Of a stretch of 64,000 bases of DNA, positions 26,918 to 36,403 are shown piece by piece. Position 1 is the stretch's first letter. Every line of letters begins with the position of its first letter. The stretch lies in NCBI RefSeq assembly GCF_904846615.1, contig NZ_CAJHBK010000001.1:806001-870000 (forward strand), given 5' to 3'. The notes beneath the pieces were generated by a model. The model was given only the letters and a program-made list of their open reading frames with translations. It was not told the DNA's origin and made no database searches. The stretch comes from Psychrobacter sp. JCM 18902 (GTDB lineage Bacteria > Pseudomonadota > Gammaproteobacteria > Pseudomonadales > Moraxellaceae). Both the position numbers and the translations under genes were made by a program.

Positions 26918-26948
26918 AAAAGGGAGTAGGTTGTGCCTAATCCCTTTT
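26918..26948 (-). terminator. Hairpin between the second receptor and the ABC gene
   Basis: AAAAGGGA pairs with TCCCTTTT, with inner AGG/CCT pairing. Leftward tail is TTTTATG. A modest terminator or processing hairpin, 36 bp after the receptor stop. Confidence 0.6.
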
Positions 26949-26984
26949 ATCTAAGTCTTATAAATGTGGCTTAACCCGCATGTC

Positions 26985-29273
26985 TTAAAAGTCGAAAGTC
27001 GCTGACACTTTTAGGGCAGTAGGCTCACTGGCATTTAAGTATCCAGCACCCGCATAACCACCCACTGATTGCCAATAGTCTTCACCAGTAATATTAGTAA
27101 CTACTCCTTTTAGCGTCACGTCTTGTCCAGCGAGCATGGTTTTATAGCGAGCACCTAGATCTAATGTGGTATAACCGTCAACTTTTAAGCTGTTGGCGGC
27201 ATCGGCATAACGTGCGCCTGTGTGAATGATATCGCCGGTCACCGTTAATCCTTCAACTGCTGCTAAATCATATTCTAGGTTGACGTTGCTTTGTAGCGTG
27301 GGCAGTCCGATGACTCGGTTGCCGTCTAACGCCACATCGCCCGTATCTTTTTGCTCAGCATTTAAGTAAGTAACACCAGCATTGAAGCGCATGTTTTCGC
27401 TCGGGCTACCAAATACAGTCAATTCTACCCCTTGATGGCGATTTTCTCCAGCAGCGGTAAACGTATTTGAGTCATTGATATAAGCGCGCGGCTCATTAGT
27501 GCGGAATATCGCCAAACTACTGCCAATCAAACCGTTGTCATACTTAACGCCAACCTCAGTTTGCTCACTCACATAAGGGTCTAAATTTTGACCACCATTG
27601 GTGACAGCGCCACCATTATTAGTCAGAGGTGCTCTTGCACCTGGCGCTAGGCTTTCGATATAGTTGCCATAAACAGACCAGTCCATGCTCGGTTGATAGA
27701 CAATTCCAACGCTTGGTGTCCACTCGCTTTTATCGTAATCAGCCGTTTTAGCCTGAGTGTTAGGATCATAGCTGGTGGTTTTTAAATTCTGATGACGCAC
27801 GCCTAAAGTGGTTTTTAGTTTGTTATCGAACAGTGATATGGTATCGGCTAGCGCAAAGCTTTGGAATTGCTTCTCGTTGGTTAGTTTTGGATCGTCTAAG
27901 TTACCACCGAAGATTGCTGTGCTTGTAAAAGGGACCTCAGCGTAGTCAATAGGGCGATATAAATTGGTTGCGGGTTGATTACCAAAATCATAGGCGAACG
28001 CCCCTTTTTCTTCTTGGTCATAGAGATCCGCTGCTAGTACCCAATTATGAGCCACTTCACCTGTTTGCCATTTACCACGCAGACCGAACTCAGCACTTTG
28101 TACCAAATCTTTTCTAGAATTATCAAAGCGATAAACCGTACCTGCACCATCAACATTGTTGACGGTTAGATTGGCCAGTGAGTTTTCTTCCTCACCACTT
28201 CGCACACCGTAAGCACCATAAGCGGTAACGTTATCATTAAAATCGTACTCGCCTCTAATGGTACCAAAGACATCTTCTTCATCTGAATACGTCCAAGGCT
28301 GCGCCCAATTCTTTGAGCCGTCTGGTGCTTTTGGTACTCTAGAAACACCAGCAAGTGTGACACTAGGACGGGTCTTTTTGAGTTTGTTGTCTTGCCAGCC
28401 CAAATCAGCTGATAGTCGATACTGATCGCCTCTATAATCTAATCCTAACGCTGCCAGACCCAGTGTTGAAGATTCATCATCAATCGCGCTGTCGCCATCT
28501 TGATAAGCGGCATTAAAGCGAACGCCAAACGCATCATCAGTACCAAAGCGATCACTGACGTCTACGGCAACTTTGCCTTGATCGCCCTGACCATAACCGA
28601 GTGTCACCTTACGTAGCGGGTCATTGCCAGCTCGTTTGGGCAGCAGGTTAATGGTGCCACCAGCATTGCCACCACTGGGCGCTGCGCCATTGAGCATGGC
28701 GGATGCCCCGCGCTGAACCTCAACACGCTCGAACAATTCCGTTGCGATATACTGCCTTGGCAATATGCCGTATAGACCATTGTACATCGTGTCGTCAGAG
28801 GTTGTGACAAAGCCGCGCATAAAGTACGCTTCTTGAAAGTTGCCAAAGCCTCTAGCGACACGAACAGTCGGGTCTTTTTTGAGCAGGTCACCCACACTTT
28901 GGGCTTGTTGATTGCCGATATACTCATTGGTATATGAGGTAGTGGAGAACGGCGTGTCCATGATGTCTTGATTGCCCAAGATTCCGACACGGCTTCCTGT
29001 CGCTACTTGACCACCTGCATAGGCATCTGGCAACCCATCGGCTGATGCATCAGCACTACTGGTCACGACAATCTCATCGAGTACCACGCTTGGGGTATCG
29101 GATTGAGCGTCAGCATTTAAATCTGTTTGTGCCCACGCGGCTTGGCTTGCACCCAGTAGTATTACCGATGTGGACAGACAAGATGAGCACAGTGATTTCA
29201 ATGACAAGGGATGGCGAGACAGATTCAATAGAGTAGGGCGAAATAAAGCAGAGTATAAGCGAGACAGTTGCAT
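26985..29273 (-). CDS. TonB-dependent siderophore receptor
   Basis: A 762-residue outer membrane receptor. The long basic N-terminus leads to a signal peptide ending ASQAAWA, then LDEIVVTSS as TonB box. The plug domain holds VEVQRGASAMLNGAAPSGG and GGTINLLPKRA, a pattern common in hydroxamate-siderophore receptors, and the barrel ends KVSATFDF with terminal Phe. No N-terminal STN signalling domain is present, so it does not look like a cell-surface signalling receptor. ATG 29273 has CTGGAAA upstream; the upstream extension of 27 residues has no signal character and contains the Fur site. Specific ligand unknown. Confidence 0.92.
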   Translation of the reverse strand: MQLSRLYSALFRPTLLNLSRHPLSLKSLCSSCLSTSVILLGASQAAWAQTDLNADAQSDTPSVVLDEIVVTSSADASADGLPDAYAGGQVATGSRVGILGNQDIMDTPFSTTSYTNEYIGNQQAQSVGDLLKKDPTVRVARGFGNFQEAYFMRGFVTTSDDTMYNGLYGILPRQYIATELFERVEVQRGASAMLNGAAPSGGNAGGTINLLPKRAGNDPLRKVTLGYGQGDQGKVAVDVSDRFGTDDAFGVRFNAAYQDGDSAIDDESSTLGLAALGLDYRGDQYRLSADLGWQDNKLKKTRPSVTLAGVSRVPKAPDGSKNWAQPWTYSDEEDVFGTIRGEYDFNDNVTAYGAYGVRSGEEENSLANLTVNNVDGAGTVYRFDNSRKDLVQSAEFGLRGKWQTGEVAHNWVLAADLYDQEEKGAFAYDFGNQPATNLYRPIDYAEVPFTSTAIFGGNLDDPKLTNEKQFQSFALADTISLFDNKLKTTLGVRHQNLKTTSYDPNTQAKTADYDKSEWTPSVGIVYQPSMDWSVYGNYIESLAPGARAPLTNNGGAVTNGGQNLDPYVSEQTEVGVKYDNGLIGSSLAIFRTNEPRAYINDSNTFTAAGENRHQGVELTVFGSPSENMRFNAGVTYLNAEQKDTGDVALDGNRVIGLPTLQSNVNLEYDLAAVEGLTVTGDIIHTGARYADAANSLKVDGYTTLDLGARYKTMLAGQDVTLKGVVTNITGEDYWQSVGGYAGAGYLNASEPTALKVSATFDF

Positions 29274-29308
29274 GAATATTTCCAGCACATAGATTAAATG
29301 CTTATTAT

Positions 29309-29327
29309 AATGATAATCATTTTCATT
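29309..29327 (-). promoter_or_regulatory. Fur box before the second receptor gene
   Basis: AATGATAATCATTTTCATT, with a perfect AATGATAATCATT core, lies 36 bp upstream of ATG 29273 of the leftward receptor gene. Confidence 0.82.
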
Positions 29328-29595
29328 ACAATATATTACTGGATTAAATCTCAATATATTTTTATCGTATTAAGTGTACGTTTTCGTTAGGCAAAGTAGT
29401 AAGTCGTCTAAAGTTGATTAATTACAATATGTTGATTAGTCGCGCTACACCAGCAGCAACGATTGTTATTAGCTCAATTTAGCAGTCAGCACAAGTGGTT
29501 GGTAAGTGTCTAAATACCTATTATTTACTAAATGCTTACTATTTATTAAATGTCTGCTGTTTACAGAGATATGCCACTTATAAAAAACATAATGC

Positions 29596-30735
29596 TTATT
29601 GCGCACGCCAATAGACTTTAATGACCATATCCTGACGTGATAGCCCAAGGTTTGTTTTTAGTTGCTGTCGTAATGATTTGATATCCGCTGCTTCCAGCGC
29701 GCCCCATACTTTGTCAATTTTGACAGGCAGTCGCGCAAATTGTGTATTTAATAATGTCATTATTTGCTCAGTAATATCAGTTGTTGGGGCATTAACCAGC
29801 TGGCACACATTATCTTGCAAAAAATGCGCCTCATGGCGTAGTTGATTACTGAGCGTTAGGGTGTGTAGATAACTGATATCCTCTGGATCATTAGTGATGG
29901 CAATGACGAGGGGCGGCAATGGATTCTGCCAGTTTTCCAATAGATTGGCCACCGTAGGCAAGGAGGTTTCATCACAGATGAGTAAGCACTGACCAGTGCT
30001 AAGATGTTCTATTTTCTCTGGATATTCACGTACTGTTTTGATTTGACTGCCACAGTTAAGTGCGCGCGCCCAACTGCCCCCTGCCGTGTCGCCGTGAATG
30101 TAGACATCTATCCACGCTTGGACGGACGAGCTGCTCGAATCTCGCCATGCTTTTCGCAAGGTATAGTAGCGCTGCAAAGGTTTGTCGCTATCTCTTGAAT
30201 GGTCTTTTGACTGGTGTTTTGTAGCAGATAGACCGTCCGCATCCAGCTCAAACAAATACGCGTAGCCCGGATGAGAGAGTGGCGTACTATCGGGTGCGGT
30301 TACCAGCAGTCGATACATATTGGGGCTGGCATAATAGCCATTAATGACCGTAAAACGCTGTTCTTGGAGCTTGATCGTGCGCTTGCCAAGCTTATTGGCA
30401 GATGTTTGCAATAGCGTTATATATTGCTCCTGTAGCGTCATAGAGTCACTAATAGGAACTGTAAAATCAATAAAATATTGACGGCTGAGCTTGCTGCTGT
30501 TTGTTAAGGTATCGTCGTCATGATGGGCGGTTGTGACATCCATTAATATCCCATCAGTATACGGCTCTGCTATCGAGGCGATCTCGTGCTCACTCACTGC
30601 CGTGGTAGTAAAGGCATTGATAAACATCGCGAGTTCATCTTGATGCTCTTCATTGACATGACTCATAAACTGGGCTTTGTCAGCCATGTCGAGCGGCGTT
30701 TTATCGAAATCGTACTGAGTAAGTGGTTGAGCCAT
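29596..30735 (-). CDS. Siderophore-interacting protein with N-terminal DUF2470-like domain
   Basis: 379 residues in two parts. Residues ~18-120 resemble the DUF2470/haem-utilisation-linked domain (FMSHVNEEHQDELAMFINAF at its start). Residues ~125-379 are a SIP ferric reductase: FAD motif RYYTLRKAW, GGSWARAL junction, ICDETSLPTVANLLENW, and the ending VWGALEAADIKSLRQQL then MVIKVYWRAQ. The domain combination suggests iron release from a siderophore or haem-linked handling. Leftward and alone, between a siderophore receptor and the HmuY gene. A weak Fur-like sequence lies at 30860-30876. ATG 30735 has no strong Shine-Dalgarno. Confidence 0.82.
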   Translation of the reverse strand: MAQPLTQYDFDKTPLDMADKAQFMSHVNEEHQDELAMFINAFTTTAVSEHEIASIAEPYTDGILMDVTTAHHDDDTLTNSSKLSRQYFIDFTVPISDSMTLQEQYITLLQTSANKLGKRTIKLQEQRFTVINGYYASPNMYRLLVTAPDSTPLSHPGYAYLFELDADGLSATKHQSKDHSRDSDKPLQRYYTLRKAWRDSSSSSVQAWIDVYIHGDTAGGSWARALNCGSQIKTVREYPEKIEHLSTGQCLLICDETSLPTVANLLENWQNPLPPLVIAITNDPEDISYLHTLTLSNQLRHEAHFLQDNVCQLVNAPTTDITEQIMTLLNTQFARLPVKIDKVWGALEAADIKSLRQQLKTNLGLSRQDMVIKVYWRAQ

Positions 30736-30859
30736 AAAATGTCATCCAAGCCAAAATTCAAATAATTATTCAGCAAAATTTTAATTAATAAATGATTGGC
30801 TGCTGATTAAGGGCAAGATGGAAATATAATAGTTAATAAGCATAAAACATTCAAATGTT

Positions 30860-30876
30860 AATGATTATTAATATCA
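30860..30876 (-). promoter_or_regulatory. Weak Fur-box-like site before the SIP gene
   Basis: AATGATTATTAATATCA retains one good half (AATGATTAT). It lies about 125 bp upstream of ATG 30735. It is much weaker than the sites at 23226, 29309 and 34832. Confidence 0.35.
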
Positions 30877-31010
30877 CCTAGATTTTTATTACGATAATAT
30901 ACCATAGGTTAATTTATTTACAATCATAAACGGTCTAGTATCAGCGAATGACTGATATTTTTCTTGTAATGCTTGGCAGTGGTGACTCTTAAACTGTGTA
31001 TAAACGTTAT

Positions 31011-31061
31011 CGCCCAACCCGTTTTTGGAAGGTTTGATAGCTTACAAAAATGGGTTGGGCG
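31011..31061 (-). terminator. Hairpin after the HmuY-like gene
   Basis: CGCCCAACCC (31011-31020) pairs with GGGTTGGGCG (31052-31061), extended internally by GTTTTTG/CAAAAA. It starts 24 bp after the HmuY stop in leftward reading, but no T-run follows, so it may be a stabilising or Rho-assisted hairpin. Confidence 0.6.
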
Positions 31062-31084
31062 AGCTAAAGTCGAACAGTAGAGTG

Positions 31085-32359
31085 TTAAGAAGCAGGTTGA
31101 ATGTCTATTTTAAATTCCCATGAGGTCGCAGTCGTCGCTGAGCTATCAGGGTAATTGATTTTATCCAAACGTACGCGGGCATAGCTATTGCCTTCAGCAG
31201 ATCTAATAAGCGCGCCTTGAGCGCTGTCAACCGCTTTGGCATTTAGTTGATGCGTCATGCCATTGTAGGTATACCAGCCAAAGTCTAGGTTTGGGAAATT
31301 ACCTGTATAAGCAGGATTGAGATCCGAGCCTTTACTATCAATGACCCAGCTTCTGGCACTCATCGGTTTATCGTACACAGCGGTGTTGGTAAGGTCGGTT
31401 AAAGTCGCCGCACTACCATCGGTTATAAACTTGCTGACAATGGGCTCACCTTTATCATCATAATACCCTATTGGTGTTTTTGATAAGAAACCACCAACTT
31501 TGCCTTTATTAGTGCCAATCGCAGAATCGCCACCATTTAAAATGACGCTATTACGCTTAAAACCAATCTGCCAAGTACTGTTTTTATCGGCGCTACTTTG
31601 TCCTGTGGTTAGATCAAAATAGACCCAGTTATCATTGTTTGAGGCATCGATAGTTTTCGTCTGTACCTTGTTCGGTAGCGCCGTATCAATCCAGCGCAGA
31701 GTAGGGTAGCCCGAGGTTCCAGCATCATTATAATAGTTGGTAATCTGCATGTCATAAATAGGCTGCTGGACGCTGCTGTCTGTCATGGCACTGCTATTAT
31801 CTGTGGTAACAAGGTAGACACGATTGTTCGGGTAGAGTTGATGGTTGTCTTTTAAATTGTATTCAAACCAAGGCTGTGCATCAAAAATACCGCCACTACG
31901 GTCTTCATTGTAGTGCATGGTAATATCACGACTGGTATCAGGATCTTGAGTTGCATTGCTATAACGACTCAGATCTGACCAATCGATTAAACCAAAAACG
32001 CCGCCTTTACCTGCGCCAGAATCACCGCTATTTGACCAAAGCTTGACCGAACGCGCTTGGTTATCAAACTTGATATCCCACTTATCCTCAGTACACGAGC
32101 TTTCAGCTTTGGCATCAAAGTCATAACAAGTCGCAGTATTAGGCGCTAGATTGGTGACTTGCCAAGTAGCCGTTTCGCTAAAGCTGGCAGTGCTAACAGG
32201 CGGCGTGTTACCACCATTATCGCCATTTCCGGTATTGCCACTACTCGAGCCATCACTGCCGCCACCGCAGCCAGTCATGCTGAGTGCTAAAATACTGCTA
32301 CTAAACAGTAATGCCAATTTGGTCGGCTTGGTGTGAACTGCTGGGAGAATGGGGGTCAT
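31085..32359 (-). CDS. HmuY family haem-binding lipoprotein
   Basis: A 424-residue outer membrane or surface lipoprotein. The N-terminal signal ends in LSMTGC, giving a lipidated Cys, followed by a flexible Gly/Ser/Asn linker of about 30 residues. The rest resembles the HmuY family, which in Bacteroidetes takes haem from host proteins and passes it to HmuR. The lead motif KWDIKFDNQARSVKLWSNSG and the closing SYARVRLDKINYP fit the family. ATG 32359 has AGGAAG upstream. It follows the HmuR-like receptor by 102 bp in the same direction, as a partner gene would. Haem-ligand residues cannot be assigned by eye. Confidence 0.78.
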   Translation of the reverse strand: MTPILPAVHTKPTKLALLFSSSILALSMTGCGGGSDGSSSGNTGNGDNGGNTPPVSTASFSETATWQVTNLAPNTATCYDFDAKAESSCTEDKWDIKFDNQARSVKLWSNSGDSGAGKGGVFGLIDWSDLSRYSNATQDPDTSRDITMHYNEDRSGGIFDAQPWFEYNLKDNHQLYPNNRVYLVTTDNSSAMTDSSVQQPIYDMQITNYYNDAGTSGYPTLRWIDTALPNKVQTKTIDASNNDNWVYFDLTTGQSSADKNSTWQIGFKRNSVILNGGDSAIGTNKGKVGGFLSKTPIGYYDDKGEPIVSKFITDGSAATLTDLTNTAVYDKPMSARSWVIDSKGSDLNPAYTGNFPNLDFGWYTYNGMTHQLNAKAVDSAQGALIRSAEGNSYARVRLDKINYPDSSATTATSWEFKIDIQPAS

Positions 32360-32461
32360 ATCAGCTTCCTTGAAGGTTGTTGTTTCAAATAGAGGGTACA
32401 AAATAAGGGTAAAAATAGCGGTACAAATACACTTGCTTTAGAATGATTGTGAATCAAAGGC

Positions 32462-34657
32462 TTACCAGTGGTAGCTGGCGCCAAGTAACCACTCGCGATT
32501 ATCAATGGGACGGTAGTCACTGGTATCGGTGACATCACGCTGCACATCAAAGATATTATTAATCGCTGCATACAAGCTCAAGTTTGCGGTGGCGTCATAA
32601 TTGAGCTTGCTATCGAGTGTCCACCAAGACGGTGAATACGCCTGCTCGCTGGTACTAATCAGCTGTTTGGATTCATAGTTAAGGCGCGGGATCAGCTGTA
32701 ATTTGTCATTGATTTGATAATCTAGTGCTAGCATCGCTTTGTGATTGGGCTTATAAGTCAGCTCGGTATCCGTCACATTGTTATGCGTTTTTAAATAAGC
32801 ATAGCTGGCTTGTAGTTTGGCGCGCTCGTCCACTTGCCAGTCAAGGCCAATATCGCCGCCATAGGTTTTGGCACTATCGACGTTCATATATTTATAAATG
32901 GCGATATTTCCCTCAAAGCTTGCATTGTCTTCATCGGTTTGGATCAGGTCATCTATCTCGTTATAAAAACCATTGACCGTCAAATTCACGGTGTCGCTCA
33001 GTTGACCTTGATAGCCGATCTGGTAACTGGTTGAGGTTTCAGGCTGCAATTCAGGATTGCCCATGACTTTATAACCCAAATTGCTGTGGTCAAAGACGTA
33101 GTAGCGTTCTTTTAGATTGGGCACGCGATAACCACCGCCAATACTGCTACGAAAAACATGGTCGCGCCCGCTTGCATCCAAATGGTTGTATTTGAGTGAT
33201 ACTTTTGGCGCCGTATGACCACCAAAGTCTTCATCGTTTTGATAGCGAATACCGCTCAACACTTCCCAGTTATCGCCAATCAGCCAATCATCTTGTAGAT
33301 ATAGCTCACCGACATCACGGCTGACGTCATCGCTGATGAGCTCGCTGACTTGGTTTTTCGTTTGGCTTAACTTGTCTTGCTGAACCTGACCGCCGACTTG
33401 GATAAGATGAAGGTGCTTATCGGATAGCAATAGCTCAGGTAGATCGAGCTGGGCTTGTGCCAACGTCGTACTAATCTCTGTATCACGGGCACTAGTGATG
33501 GCTTGCTGTGTTTTAGTATTGGATTCGCTTTGATATTCCTCATGCAGCGCTTGAGCGGACAATCGATAAGTCTTGCTGCGATCATCGACATGCGGTGCGA
33601 TATCAGCGCGTGCACCGATACTAAAGCGCTGCTTGCTGATGTGCTCATCTCTTTGCTGTGCCAAATAGCGCGGCGCGACATAATAATTAAAGCGACTAAT
33701 ATCGTCTTCTTTATAGTGGCTGGCTTCTAGCCAATATTGAGAGTTTTTGACCAGTCGGCTATCGTTATTACTATTGTTGTCGTCCGATATACCTTTACCG
33801 TCAGGGCGGTAGCTGAGGCGGGCACTGACTTGTGATTGCTCGCTGGCATCTTTTAATCTGGGCCATGCTTCATGGTCTAAGCTTAAGCCATCATTGTTCA
33901 GATACGAGCCTGATAGACGCGCGTGAAAGCGTTGGTTTTTATCCAATGCCCCTTCCACGCTGGCCTCTACATAGCGCTTATTGGCGTCTAGCTTTTTACC
34001 AGATGGATTTTGCTGCCCATTGCTGGCAATCTCGGTGGTGATATGTCCTGTTGCCGCGCCAATGGGTTTGGTGATGATATTAATGACGCCGCCCATCGCC
34101 GCGCTACCAAACTGCGCTGACGCCGCTCCTTGCACCACTTCTATTTGCTCAATATCCATATTCATATATTGATTCAAATTTACTGTCGAGCCAGTGCTTG
34201 CTGTGATCGGTAAACCGTCAATCAACACCAATACTTGATCACCTGTGAAGCCTTGCATGCTGACCTCGTAACCTGTCTTGCCGTGGACTTCACGTAAGTA
34301 GACATTGGGCAACAAGGCCAGCGCTTCTTTTAAAGTATGAGCATGGTTGTCATCGAGCTGCTGGCGACTGAGTACTTGCAGGGCAACTGGCGAATCACTT
34401 AAAGCGCGCTCAGAGCGAGTCGCCGTTACCACGATAGGGTCTAAACGTGTGCTCGGCATGGCTGCATCGTCGGTCATATCACCATTCGTCTCTGCGAAAA
34501 TTGGCGCTGCTTGGGCTGAAACTGACGCGAATGCAAACAATGCTAATGCCACACTTATGGCTAATGGGCTACGACGCAGCAGTGAGGGATGGGTGTTTAG
34601 TCCCGTATGAGTCAACGATAAATCAAACGCTAAAATTGACATAAATAAAACAGCCAT
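32462..34657 (-). CDS. TonB-dependent haem receptor (HmuR-like)
   Basis: A 731-residue outer membrane receptor. Signal sequence (LAISVALALFAFASVSAQA), TonB box-like LDPIVVTATRSERAL, and plug with IEQIEVVQGAASAQFGSAAM and GGVINIITKP. The barrel contains YRVPNLKERYY followed by NPELQPETS, matching the FRAP...NPNL region conserved in haem/haemoglobin receptors, and a C-terminal LLGASYHW with aromatic end. ATG 34657 lacks a clear Shine-Dalgarno; ATG 34642 is an alternative. It is divergent from hmuS across a Fur box and upstream of the HmuY lipoprotein gene. Confidence 0.9.
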   Translation of the reverse strand: MAVLFMSILAFDLSLTHTGLNTHPSLLRRSPLAISVALALFAFASVSAQAAPIFAETNGDMTDDAAMPSTRLDPIVVTATRSERALSDSPVALQVLSRQQLDDNHAHTLKEALALLPNVYLREVHGKTGYEVSMQGFTGDQVLVLIDGLPITASTGSTVNLNQYMNMDIEQIEVVQGAASAQFGSAAMGGVINIITKPIGAATGHITTEIASNGQQNPSGKKLDANKRYVEASVEGALDKNQRFHARLSGSYLNNDGLSLDHEAWPRLKDASEQSQVSARLSYRPDGKGISDDNNSNNDSRLVKNSQYWLEASHYKEDDISRFNYYVAPRYLAQQRDEHISKQRFSIGARADIAPHVDDRSKTYRLSAQALHEEYQSESNTKTQQAITSARDTEISTTLAQAQLDLPELLLSDKHLHLIQVGGQVQQDKLSQTKNQVSELISDDVSRDVGELYLQDDWLIGDNWEVLSGIRYQNDEDFGGHTAPKVSLKYNHLDASGRDHVFRSSIGGGYRVPNLKERYYVFDHSNLGYKVMGNPELQPETSTSYQIGYQGQLSDTVNLTVNGFYNEIDDLIQTDEDNASFEGNIAIYKYMNVDSAKTYGGDIGLDWQVDERAKLQASYAYLKTHNNVTDTELTYKPNHKAMLALDYQINDKLQLIPRLNYESKQLISTSEQAYSPSWWTLDSKLNYDATANLSLYAAINNIFDVQRDVTDTSDYRPIDNREWLLGASYHW

Positions 34658-35119
34658 CGTAAAAAGAGAAAGTAAGAAAGTCGCGCTGCTTAAAGACCTT
34701 TTTCTACAAAAAGAGCGATCTAAAGCGACCTTTTCATAGTATTAATTATTAAAGGTTTGGTTACTTGATTCACTAGATTAAGTAACAAAGCCCAGACATA
34801 GTATTTCAAACGATAATAACTATCAAGATGTAAATGATAATTATTATTATTTACAAAGTGAGAAAATGTTGCCATAATGATTTTGTCCGAAGCCTAAAGA
34901 CAGAATTATAAATGATGAACTAGAAGCGATAATTGCTAAAAGTCTGCTTGATAAATACACCCTTGCATCATCATTGCAAGCCCTGTAGTACAGCAGGCAT
35001 TGGTTTTATCAAACATCAATCATCATCGTCGCTGCTATTTTCTGAAGATATTCATATCTCAATACTACATAGCCAAGATCATTGGCTTTTTTACTGCTAT
35101 TTATTTTATGGAGACCATC
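34658..35119. other. Divergent regulatory region of the haem receptor and hmuS
   Basis: 462 bp without a plausible gene. It holds the Fur box at 34832-34852 and otherwise AT-rich sequence. In-frame TTG codons upstream of hmuS extend that frame but have no ribosome site. Confidence 0.65.
34832..34852. promoter_or_regulatory. Fur box between haem receptor and hmuS genes
   Basis: A 21-bp nearly perfect palindrome beginning AAATGATAAT and ending ATTATTATTT. It could repress both divergent haem transcripts; it is 175 bp from the receptor start and 268 bp from the hmuS start. Confidence 0.75.
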
Positions 35120-36253
35120 ATGAGTCAACCGTTATCGTTAACCAAAAAAAATACTGAGCTGTGGCAACAGTACCAAGCATTAAAAGCAAAAACGCCGATG
35201 TTATTTCCCACAGAAGGAGCGGCTGCGCTAGGCATCAGCGAGTTTGAACTGATGTTAGCATCCCCTTATAGCCAGTATATGGGTGATCAGTGCAAAGCTG
35301 TATTAAAGCAATTTGAGAACTTTGGTGAAATGGAAAGCATCGTCAGAAACGAGCTGGCCGTGCATGAAAAAACCGCGCCATATCATAATCTTAAGCTTGG
35401 CGAAAAGATGGGATTAGCGCTCAATGTGGGTGGTCTAGATTTGCGATTCTTTATGTGGCAATGGCAGCATATGCTGGCGGTAACGGATACGAGCCGCGCT
35501 GATAATCCCTCTTATAGTATTCAGTTCTATAACGCGCAAGGTGCTGCTATCGATAAAGTGTATCTACGAGAGTTAAGCGCTGAGACTATTGCGCGCTGGC
35601 AAGCGATGATTCAGGAGCAGCAGCAAACGGTGAATAATGAGACGCTGACGTTAGAGGCACAAGAGCCACTGAATGACTGGCGTTACAAGGCATTAAGTGA
35701 AGAGGAGCGTACGCAGTTACAACAAGGCTGGCAGGCGATGACAGACGTGCATCAATTCCACTCATTATTAAAAAATCTCGATATTGATCGTGCTAGTAGC
35801 TACCGTCAAGCACCAGAGCAGATGACGCAGCAGCTTGATATTAGCGCGGTCGAAGCGGTTTTCGAGCAAGCGCGCGATGCCAAATGCCCAATCATGATAT
35901 TTGTCGGTAATAGTGGACTGGTACAGATTCAGACTGGCACCGTGCAGACACTCAAGCGCATGGGCGATTGGTTAAATATTTTAGATAAAGACCATAATGA
36001 CTTTACGCTGCATTTAAAAGACAAAGCATTGGCGCAAGTGTGGAGCGTTAAGCGCCCAACCAAAGACGGCATCGTGACTTGTATCGAAGGTTTTGATGAT
36101 CATGGTGTCAGTATCTTTAGTGTGTTCGGTCAGCGAATTGAAGGCACGCCTGAGCTTGAAGCATGGCAGCAAATTGTCTCGACGGTCATCGAAGCGCATT
36201 CATATGCAGAAGCCTTAGCACCAGTGGTTATGGCTGAAGAAGAGAGCGTGTAA
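35120..36253 (+). CDS. hmuS: Haemin-degrading factor HmuS/HemS
   Basis: A 377-residue cytoplasmic haem-handling protein made of two homologous halves, each ~180 residues (compare HNLKLGEKMGLALNVGGLDLRFF with DFTLHLKDKALAQVWSVKRP). Members accept imported haem and pass it on or break it open to release iron. The N-terminal LWQQYQALKAKTPMLFPTEGA is typical of the family. ATG 35120 with GGAG 7 bp upstream is chosen over a featureless 40-residue extension starting at a TTG. It is first in a rightward hmuSTUV operon. Confidence 0.92.
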   Translation: MSQPLSLTKKNTELWQQYQALKAKTPMLFPTEGAAALGISEFELMLASPYSQYMGDQCKAVLKQFENFGEMESIVRNELAVHEKTAPYHNLKLGEKMGLALNVGGLDLRFFMWQWQHMLAVTDTSRADNPSYSIQFYNAQGAAIDKVYLRELSAETIARWQAMIQEQQQTVNNETLTLEAQEPLNDWRYKALSEEERTQLQQGWQAMTDVHQFHSLLKNLDIDRASSYRQAPEQMTQQLDISAVEAVFEQARDAKCPIMIFVGNSGLVQIQTGTVQTLKRMGDWLNILDKDHNDFTLHLKDKALAQVWSVKRPTKDGIVTCIEGFDDHGVSIFSVFGQRIEGTPELEAWQQIVSTVIEAHSYAEALAPVVMAEEESV

Positions 36254-36403
36254 ACCCGTCATAAAAAATCAGCAAATTTTGCGATATTGACACTCACATA
36301 ACGGATAAGTCATAGCTGTTGTGTGAGTTATTTGGGATGCTTCATACACGTTAATGGTTCTGTTAATAGTGTCGTTTTTTACGTTAGCAAATTAGGAATG
36401 CTT

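Larger units (their letters stand above)
30736..31084. other. Intergenic region between the HmuY-like gene and the SIP gene
   Basis: AT-rich and without a plausible gene. It contains a weak Fur-like sequence AATGATTATTAATATCA (30860-30876, leftward promoter for the SIP gene) and the strong inverted repeat at 31011-31061. Confidence 0.6.
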
